From Camellia lanceoleosa (lineage: Eukaryota; Streptophyta; Magnoliopsida; Ericales; Theaceae): a stretch of DNA of 64,000 nucleotides. Location of the stretch: contig CM045767.1 of the NCBI GenBank assembly GCA_025200525.1, positions 3,545,437-3,609,436 of the forward strand. Reading direction: 5' to 3'. Positions 57,045 through 64,000 of this stretch are shown here, piece after piece (the first letter of the stretch is position 1; each line of letters opens with the position of its first letter). The notes under the pieces are model-generated. The model did no database searches and was not told the DNA's origin. It saw only the letters and a program-made list of their open reading frames with translations. The position numbers and the translations under genes were made by a program.

Positions 57045-59482
57045 AGAAAAAATGAAAGATGTAAGTCAAATTTGTGGGGTTGATATCACAGCTGTAACCA
57101 GTTTAACCCACTCAAGAAATTGATTGTTTGGGTTGAGCAACCATTAATCTTGGCATCAGCCAATTGCCATGTTCACAGACTATACAATAAAGTACCAAGT
57201 CTTTTCAGGTTTTCTTTAAGAGGAGAAAGAACATCATTACATTATTTGACGGAGGGGTGGATGAAGGTCAAACCCGGGTCATATGCCAGGAAAGGCTTTG
57301 CACTTACCAATGGGCTAGGCCTTGGCTTCAGTACTAAGCCTTTCAGTTGTGATCAAGTCATTGTAAAAATTCAGCAATTAATTACCAAAACCATTTTAGA
57401 TATGCACCTAGGCGTGAGTATACAAAAATTAAATGGAACTATAAGACATACAATGAGTACAACGAAAACACAAGTGCACGCCAAATTCTTTACAACACAC
57501 ATAACGGACCCCCACAAAATTGACTCTGCCAAAATTAAATTAAATGCTATATTATGTTTAATAGCTTCATTAATTTAAGGTCAAAACAACTGAATATATG
57601 GGTTAATATAGCACATTTCATTCACTTCTTACAGCAATAATTAATGATAAGCACAAAAATTACGCTAATTTCAAAACTTCTTCGTACAATAAGTCAATCC
57701 AAAACTTGCTAGGTTGGTTATTTATTTCTATGAGAAGTTAATCTAGTAAAGTGATTGATTGAATTGACATCAAATATCAAAAACCAAAAATGAAAGCCAT
57801 CTTCTTGCGTAATCAACTAATCCATGCATTTCAAATCCACATCAATCCAAACAGACACTTAGTTCCCTAGGCATACAGTGGCAGCGACAACTAGGTAAAT
57901 TACATTAGGGTAGAATGCATGCTAGTTATGCCACTGAAACCAACAAAAGAAGAATCTAAACCCAATTGATAAGTTGCATGTAAAGAGTAAGAAACAGAGT
58001 CTTCTACATAAGTACCATGCATTAAAGGAAGTTACTGTTTTTATAAAACAATGCAATCATAAAAGGGTTATTTACACGAGGACCCCTAAACTATTGAGAA
58101 GTATCACTTTGACCTCTTAAACTATAAAAACGTATAAATTGGACCCCTAACAGAAGGGGTAAAAGCGAAACACGCCAAACTTGCACACTTTTATAGTTTA
58201 GGGGACAAATTGATACTTCTCAATAGTTTAGGGGGTCTCCGTGTAAACAATCCATCATGAAATTAGTATATCCTGCACCTTTACAGATATAAAATGGTAC
58301 ACAGAAGCATCAAAGGTTATTGTTAAGTTCAAAACAGAGGTACAATCATCAAATCATATAGAACTCACCATCTTAGTCTCACTCGGTTTAGCATAAAGCC
58401 ACTGGGGAGACAAAGGAATGCTACTTTCTGATGCTGCTTGATCTGAAGCAACTGCCAGTGAACATGTACAATTTCATGAGCACAGGGATATGCAAGAGCG
58501 ACAGCAGTGAAACAGATAAGCCCAAATACTCTTGTTAATTGAGAAAATTTTCAGTGCTAGAAGATTGCAAAATCAAACTAACCTTTCGCATCATCAAGTA
58601 GCCCTAACGCCGCCTTTTCATCATCATTACCTCTGGAAACTTGCACTGTATTAGCATCAACCCAACAGGGGCAAGTATTAATTTTGTAGCTCCATTACGA
58701 AATTCAACCACAATTATATAATTAAGCATCAACCTAGCACTAAAAAATCAATCCAAACCAAACAAAGAGTAGGGAACAGAACTTGGCATTTTTATAACAA
58801 ACATCAAAAATAGTCAGCAGAAATTGGGAAAACATATATAGATGCAATATGAAATTGTAGAGAAAAAAAAATAAAAAATAAAAAAAATAGGCCAGTTAAT
58901 AGAAAAAACGAATACATTATACATTCAACTCAGGAGTTGTAGATAAATTAACAATATAAATGTGGCAATCATATAAACTTTAATCAGATAAAGAACTACA
59001 ACACTATCACTTAAACTCCAATACAACATATTAACACAAAATAATCAAAACTTTGATTTGAAGCCTCAATATCAAGAGATATACACAACCCATACAGTGC
59101 ACCGAAATAAAGGTATAAACCTCAAAATCCGAACAAATGCTAAGTTTTCATGCGAAGAACACAACCAGAACACAACTGATCTGAAATACACAATTCAGAA
59201 AAATGCGTCGAAACCCTAGAATTCAAACTCACAAAATGAAGCATCAGCGAAAATTCAAATTAAAATACGTTTGGATCAATAATCCCCAATGGAACATTAA
59301 CCACATGACGATCAAATCCATCGAATTATAAATCAAACCCAATCAAAATTTAAAATAAATAACAAAAATAAATACAAAAAAAAGATATAGAAGATAGAGT
59401 GAGCACCTTTGGGGGTCCAAGAGTGATCGGAGGGTTTGGAAGAGAGGAGATCATCGGGAAGATTGAGCTTGCCTTCGGCCAT
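49590..59482 (-). CDS. EXA1: EXA1-like GYF-domain protein, eleven exons
   Basis: Minus-strand exons: 59482-59407, 58645-58583, 58451-58369, 56292-55432, 55331-55238, 54908-54744, 54637-53837, 53744-51522, 51444-51372, 50746-50595, 49927-49590. All junctions keep frame and give 1643 codons. The N-terminus [15 protein letters not shown] and the C-terminus [19 protein letters not shown] match the Arabidopsis EXA1/PSIG1 family as I know it. Order: an Arg/Asp/Glu-rich segment ([20 protein letters not shown]), an eIF4E-binding-like [15 protein letters not shown] in exon 4, the GYF domain in exon 7 ([29 protein letters not shown]), then in exon 8 a Gln-rich, low-complexity region. The family acts in cytoplasmic mRNA translation control and affects potexvirus accumulation and NLR-mediated immunity. 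No lesions. Several introns hold transposon insertions. Confidence 0.93.
50434..50458 (+). repeat. (GA)n microsatellite in EXA1-like intron 10
   Basis: About 12 GA units interrupt the intron, preceded by CACACAGGTGTGC. Confidence 0.8.
54991..55152 (-). mobile_element. tRNA-derived SINE, 162 bp, in EXA1-like intron 5
   Basis: On the minus strand it begins GGCGCCATTGGTTCAATGG. It has a Pol III A-box-like TGGTTCAATGGTTAAG and a B-box-like GGGTTCAAGTCTTG, and ends in GGGCATTG plus a T run (Au-SINE-like tail). It is flanked by identical 18-bp copies AAACAAATAAGGAAACAA at 54973-54990 and 55153-55170. Confidence 0.9.
56559..57005. repeat. Tandem duplication (~200-bp unit) in EXA1-like intron 3
   Basis: Copy 1 at about 56559-56755 and copy 2 at about 56757-57005 share ACCCAGT(A/T)AGCAGGTTGC, TTTAG(G/A)TCTGAATT, AATGTCAGTTCTG, CACATATTCTA and CATTTAGAGTTGCTT. 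Copy 2 has ~50 extra bases. It is followed by a (GA)n tract at 57023-57042. Confidence 0.75.
57240..57335 (-). mobile_element. Possible second tRNA-derived SINE head in EXA1-like intron 3
   Basis: On the minus strand TAGCCCATTGGTAAGTG resembles an A box and GACCCGGGTTTGACC a B box, about 30 bases apart, next to GCCTTTCCTGGCATAT. No clear tail or target duplication was found. Confidence 0.35.
58065..58253. mobile_element. MULE-type MITE, 189 bp, nearly palindromic, in EXA1-like intron 3
   Basis: The left half (GGGTTATTTACACGAGGACC, then CCTAAACTATTGAGAAGTAT) is repeated inverted at the right end (ACTTCTCAATAGTTTAGG, CGTGTAAACAATCC). Flanking 9-mers ATCATAAAA (58056-58064) and ATCATGAAA (58254-58262) differ at one base, as expected for a Mutator-type duplication. 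Non-coding. Confidence 0.85.
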
Positions 59483-60430
59483 CGGAGGGTCGATAAGTTC
59501 GGAGAGAAGATCCAGAGAAACGGACGGCAGTGATTAGCCGTCAGAGAAACAGAGCAAAGAGAAAGAGAGAGAGAGAGTAAGAGAGAAACCAATACAGAGA
59601 GCTTGCAGAGAGAAGAAGGGGAGTGAATGAGATTTGAGAGATTCCTAGGGTTTGAAGCTTTTTGCAGGACACTCGTACAGAAACGAGCGAGAGCGAGAGC
59701 GAGAGCGATAGATGGGTGTAAGGGAACGGGTGAGAAGGGTTTGTTTGGGTGGTCAGAACAGCCAAATCAACTACTTATATGATTTTGATTTTCATTTTCA
59801 TTTTAAATACTAACAAAATTAAAAAAACTAAAATGACACCGTCTCTTAATACTTATCCAAAAATTTTGAATTTTTCTTTTTTTTTCTTTTTTTTTTTGGG
59901 TGGAAAAAAAAATTAAAAAATTCATCTTTAAGATTGAGATTTTTATTTTTTACATTTTTTATTTTTAGTAAAATAATTTAATATTTTTTTATTTTTAAAT
60001 GTACCTAACTTATATACACTTAAAAAGTATAATATTTATATAAAAAAAATTAAATTCATCAAACATAAAAAAATATATATAAATTTAATATATTTTTGTA
60101 TTCTTATGTATTTATTGAATTTTTAAAATATTTTTTTATAAATATTTTACTTTTTAAATACATCTAAGTTATGTACATTTAGAAAGTAAAAATATTATTT
60201 AAAATATTAAAAAAAAAAGATATGAGGAAAAATTTTAATTTTCATAAAAAAAATCAAAACTAAACAAGGTGTGACCAAACCTGGCTCGGCTTAATATTGG
60301 GCTTAATATATTATTTCAAATTCAGTCTTAAAATGCATCAAAATTTTAAAAAAATTAGTCTAAGGTCCCTCTCCTATTTTTGATAATGAAGAAATCCATA
60401 ATATTATTATTTGATGTCTAAGATCCCTCA
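59483..60430. promoter_or_regulatory. Upstream region of the EXA1-like gene and AT-rich spacer
   Basis: 59483-59760 is the likely 5' leader: GAGAGA-rich on the plus strand, therefore CT-rich in the transcript sense, with (GAGAGC)n at 59686-59705. From 59770 to 60430 the DNA is extremely AT-rich. The words ATATTTTTTTA..TTTTTAAATGTACCTAA and the complementary-looking TTTTTAAATACATCTAAG occur in 59975-60205, suggesting an eroded fold-back. No gene is seen. Confidence 0.45.
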
Positions 60431-60918
60431 CAGAGAAATTTGATAGCTGGTTCCCGCTGCTCTTCTCTTTCTCTCTCTTGTCGATCTCCACTACCAGTTC
60501 AAAACCCTAGATCTCTCTCTCTCTCTCCTTCCTAGATCTATCACTTTGCCTCACACACACACACACACACACAGACTCACTTTCTCTCTCGCGCTAGAAC
60601 TGACTTTCTTTGGTGGTGATATCGAGAGAAAGTAGCACAATTGAGAACAATGATGGTGTAAAGCTGGATGCTCAGATCTTCAGATCAAGAAACAAGTAGA
60701 GAGAGGAGAAATAAAGGAGCGAAAAAAGAGGTTGGGGAATTGTGCTAGTCCATCCATACTTTGTACTGGGAGGTAGTCATGGTTTGATGAACTCGTGGTC
60801 TTCTCAACAGAGGCTTCACAGCTGTCACCTTCGACATAAGGGGCGTCAATCAATCCACCAGTAAGCCTTCTCTCATCGGATCCTCTGAAAGTCGATGTAG
60901 TTGAACCAGATTTGAGCA
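60431..60918 (+). promoter_or_regulatory. Putative 5' leader of a further plus-strand gene
   Basis: A CT-rich tract (60465-60536), a (CA)n microsatellite at 60551-60573 and a GC-balanced non-coding stretch look like a plant leader reading rightward. The phrase GAGCA|GTAAGTGC spanning the LTR insertion looks like a 5' splice site, suggesting a leader intron. The coding part would lie beyond the window. Confidence 0.35.
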
Positions 60919-61564
60919 GTAAGTGTCACGACCCAAACTCGCCTCTATAGGTTTAGCATCGTAATCGCCCAGTAATCATTGGATTACCGAAGGCCTCTGA
61001 ATAGATTAACATATAACTAGGGGCTGTGGAAGCAAATAAACAAACTTACATAGTCCATGGAACTATGCAGACATATATGGAACAGGAAATTAAAATATTT
61101 TCATATACATATATGCATATATACAGATATGGCGTCGAAAGTACAGTAACCTTACATCACCCAAGCCACATACACAAGATTTCAAGCGTGTTCAGACCAG
61201 ACATAAACATTTTGGAAGTACAAAAGTCCCAAGGGCACAAAACTCAACAGATCACAGAAGGGAACCTCTACGGGAGGCATGGTAGCTGACTGACACCAAA
61301 ACTCGCCAAGCGGCACTTCAGGCCTGGTCACGCGTTTGCTCACCTACATACATATAAACAAATAATGAACGGAAGCCCAGTGAACAATAACAGAGTAAAT
61401 GGTTTAATGAATGTTGTCCATAATAGTTACAAGAACGGTATTCAGTAGTTGCCAGAGATGGCTTCATAAACCTGTTCAGAAATCATAGTTCGTAACAGAT
61501 ACAGATACAGATTCAGAATCATATTCATAATCAAAATTTGTAGTTAATCGTACGTGGTACATTC

Positions 61565-61800
61565 ATTAGCCCTAGCAGAGACAGTTGGCCCATAAAGAAC
61601 AGCCATAAAGGTATACAGTTGACCCATAAAGGCATACAGTTGACCCATAAAGGGACGGCCATAAAGGCATACAGTTGACTCACGTGCATGGAGACAGTAC
61701 AGTTGGCTCATGAGACGTACAGTTGGCCCATAAATGGGACGTAATAATTCATAATAGTTGGCTCATGAGACATACAGTTGACCCATAATTGGGACGTAAC
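61565..61800 (+). repeat. Minisatellite inside solo LTR C
   Basis: About nine copies of TACAGTTG(G/A)CCCATAAA or CAGTTGGCTCATGAGAC are interspersed with GGGACG. It occupies the same relative position as the AAAACGGCCTTTGGCCCA repeat of solo LTR A but with a different unit. Confidence 0.75.
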
Positions 61801-62219
61801 AGAACAGATAACAAATATCATTTGAAGCTAAGAATGCCACGAATACATTTCAGAAACATTGAACAACCAATCATTCATACAGAAAATATTATTTCATAAA
61901 ACAGATCATCTTATATCATTCAAAAAATACTTATAATTGAACAAAGCTTTACAAAGTTATTACTCACAGTCGCCTTCGGGTACAGATAAACAGAGCAGAT
62001 TAATCAAGTGGTTCGAGGCACGCGACCTACACGAACATATATACAAACGCACACTTGTAATGTACTATCAAATTATACATAACTTGCTTTATTTATTCCT
62101 GGTGTGCCTTTAGTCCTTATCCCCATCATAGAGTTTTAAACATGGCCTAGGAATGCCTAGGATGGAATGAGGATGTAAAAATGTGCTGGAAAACATTTTT
62201 CAAAACTTGCTGAAAATAG

Positions 62220-62560
62220 GGTCCACGCTCGAGTGTGGCTTTTCCAGCTCGAGCGGACATACAGACAATAAAGCTTTGCTCGAGCATGACTTCCCTCGCT
62301 CCAATGGACTGCAAACTCTTGAAAAAGTACTAGTTGTATGTTTTTCATACTCGATGGACACTAGACCCACGCTCGAGCGTAAGACTCAGACCCTCGCTCA
62401 AGCGCGGATTCCCTCGCTCGAGCGGACTGCAAAACACATGAACTTCTGGGCATATGCATTTTATGCTCGAGCGTGACTCTCGACACTCGAGCGGAAGTGC
62501 ATGTACTCAGAGTGTACGCTCGAGTGTGAAGTCTTCCGTTCGAGCGTGGATTAGAAATCT
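62220..62560. repeat. CGCTCGAGCG palindrome cluster in solo LTR C
   Basis: About twelve copies or near copies of (C/A)GCTCGAGCG are spaced 15-40 bases apart, alternating GCTCGAG(C/T)GTG and GCTCGAGCGGA. CpG density is far above the surroundings. Confidence 0.8.
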
Positions 62561-63574
62561 GGAATATCCAGATTGATCCTTAAGCACAAAACTCAACCCT
62601 TAAAGCTTCAAACTTGATTTTTCTGGGCCAAAACTTGAGAAAATACATGAAGACCCCTAAAACAACATAAATTAAAGATCAATTCAAGAAATCATGGCTC
62701 AATGGCTTGCCAATTGTACGAAATTCCAACACAAATTTTATGAATATGTCATTAATACAACATGCATGAACTCCCTTGAATTCAAACACTCCAAAACATG
62801 ATCAAACTTGGTAATTTAATGAAAAACATGATGAATGACCAAATGTAAGTGAGGTTAACACAAGCATGAAAGAAGTCTTTGAAATTATGCTCAATTTGTA
62901 AGAAAATGCACATGCATGCATGGATTGATCTACCTCTCTACTCCTTAAGCTTGATTCTTACATCTTATAGTTCAATTTACTTGAATTCATGTATGAATTA
63001 ACTCAACTTCAAGGCTAAAGGCTTGGTTTCATACCTTAGATGTTCAATTGAGTTTTAGGTGCTAGAATCTTGAACTAGATGAACAAATCTTCAAGTTTTC
63101 TTCTTTTCTCCTAGCAATTTCCTCTTTGTGAATTCAATTCTTGAACCTAGGATCCAAATCTCTCAATTCTCTCTCATTCTCATGTTGAGCATCAAGTTGA
63201 GGAAGAATGAAATGAAAAGGTAAACTTAGTGGGGTCAAAATGGCCCTATAAGTAGTAATTAATCAAAATTAATCAAATGACATTAATTTAATCTAATTTA
63301 ATCGTTCCGAACCGAATTTTAATTAAACCTATCATAAAATTCTATAAATCCTAATTAGTATATAAATCAAGTCAATTTCTGTATCGGATGCCGATAAGGC
63401 CTTCAATTCGTAAATCGAAACTAAAACATAAACAGATTTTTCTACGCTAAACAGATAGAGGTACATTAATAATGCAATACACATGACATTAACTCATGAT
63501 TTCTTCTTAATCACTTGTTAGGCACACTTAAGCATGAATTAACGTTAATTAAGGGTCGGGGTTGTTACAGTAAG

Positions 63575-64000
63575 TGCTTGGATTTTTGTAGAACTTTTTA
63601 GTTTATAAATTTGTGGGTCATTTGATCAATGGTGAATATTGTAATGGGTAATTCCAGTCTTATTCAGATTTGATCTTTTGGGTTTGTTTTAACTTATTAA
63701 CAATTGTTGGAATAAATTTATGCGATGATTGGTTCTTTGAAGATGTATTCGGGAATTTCTCTGGATTTCATAAAGTAATATTTTGTCTTTACAATCCAGA
63801 GAAAATTAGTTAAAATGAACCCAGAGAAATTTGAATTTTCTCTACTTTATAAATGAACCTAGAGAAATATTTTTAGAATTTGAACTCAGAGAAAATTGGT
63901 CAGAATGAACCCAGAGAAATTTGATACGCACACCATTAGTGGATGAGTTCGAGCTCTGGTCTTCTCTTTTATCTGAATCTAAGTCTCTCAATCTATGGAC
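63575..64000 (+). other. Possible intron or leader sequence with small repeats
   Basis: T-rich DNA holds four or five copies of GAACC(C/T)AGAGAAA(A/T) between about 63818 and 63930. No complete frame is visible, and the window ends here. Confidence 0.3.

Larger units (their letters stand above)
60924..63569 (-). mobile_element. Solo LTR C (2646 bp)
   Basis: The ends are TGTCACGACCCAAACTCGCC and GGGGTTGTTACA, flanked by identical GTAAG (60919-60923 and 63570-63574). Homologous to solo LTRs A and B: CACCTACATACA...AGCCCAGTGAACAATA, GGATGTAAAAATGTGCTGGAA with CATTTTTCAAAACTTG at 62170-62210, and GCCGATAAGGCCTTCAATT at 63391-63409. No coding region. Confidence 0.9.

Noticed and set aside
57120..57578. 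152-codon plus-strand frame in EXA1-like intron 3
   Set aside because: No domain is recognised, it lies in an intron of the opposite strand next to microsatellite and duplicated DNA, and it overlaps a SINE-like segment.

Overview
The window is nuclear DNA of a flowering plant, almost certainly a eudicot. Two ordinary spliced plant genes with GT..AG introns lie in 44.4-59.5 kb, and the rest is dominated by AT-rich plant transposable elements (hAT, Mutator-like/MULE, Ty3-gypsy chromovirus-type elements with tRNA-iMet primer sites, Tourist-like MITEs, a tRNA-derived SINE). I cannot name the species.

Layout. 1-3.7 kb: AT-rich remnant DNA and a broken hAT transposase with its right terminus. 3.7-8.3 kb: a deleted gypsy element (5' LTR, gag, protease, 3' LTR fragment). 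8.3-15.76 kb: a second gypsy element that jumped into that 3' LTR fragment and is riddled with C-to-T type stops. 15.9-17.17 kb: a fold-back element with a Tourist-like MITE in one arm. 17.17-26.91 kb: a non-autonomous MULE split by a third, young gypsy element with two full LTRs. 27.57-44.16 kb: a large MULE carrying an apparently intact MURA-type transposase (minus strand) and a decayed plant-mobile-domain/Ulp1-protease gene (plus strand). It is invaded by one hAT MITE and two related solo LTRs. 44.27-44.34 kb: a tRNA-Val-like gene. 44.49-48.88 kb: a ten-exon amidohydrolase gene. 49.59-59.48 kb: an eleven-exon EXA1-like GYF-domain gene on the opposite strand. 60.4-64 kb: what looks like the 5' leader of a further gene, split by a third solo LTR of the same family.

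The most unusual signal is a palindromic 14-mer, TGTGAA-NN-TTCACA. By hand I count about 29 exact copies and roughly as many near copies. Those I found lie inside the large MULE (28.7-43.5 kb): near both ends, between its genes and in the introns of both genes, but not in recognised coding exons. Near the left end the motif sits in a 66-bp minisatellite, near the right end in a ~207-bp tandem repeat. Its core GAA-NN-TTC is the dimeric heat-shock-element half and could equally be a binding site for an element-encoded protein. The terminal inverted repeats of this MULE resemble those of the non-autonomous element next to it, suggesting an autonomous/non-autonomous pair.

All coordinates of exons, repeats and target-site duplications were read by eye. 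Splice junctions were chosen by frame and GT..AG, and no alignment or database search was run.
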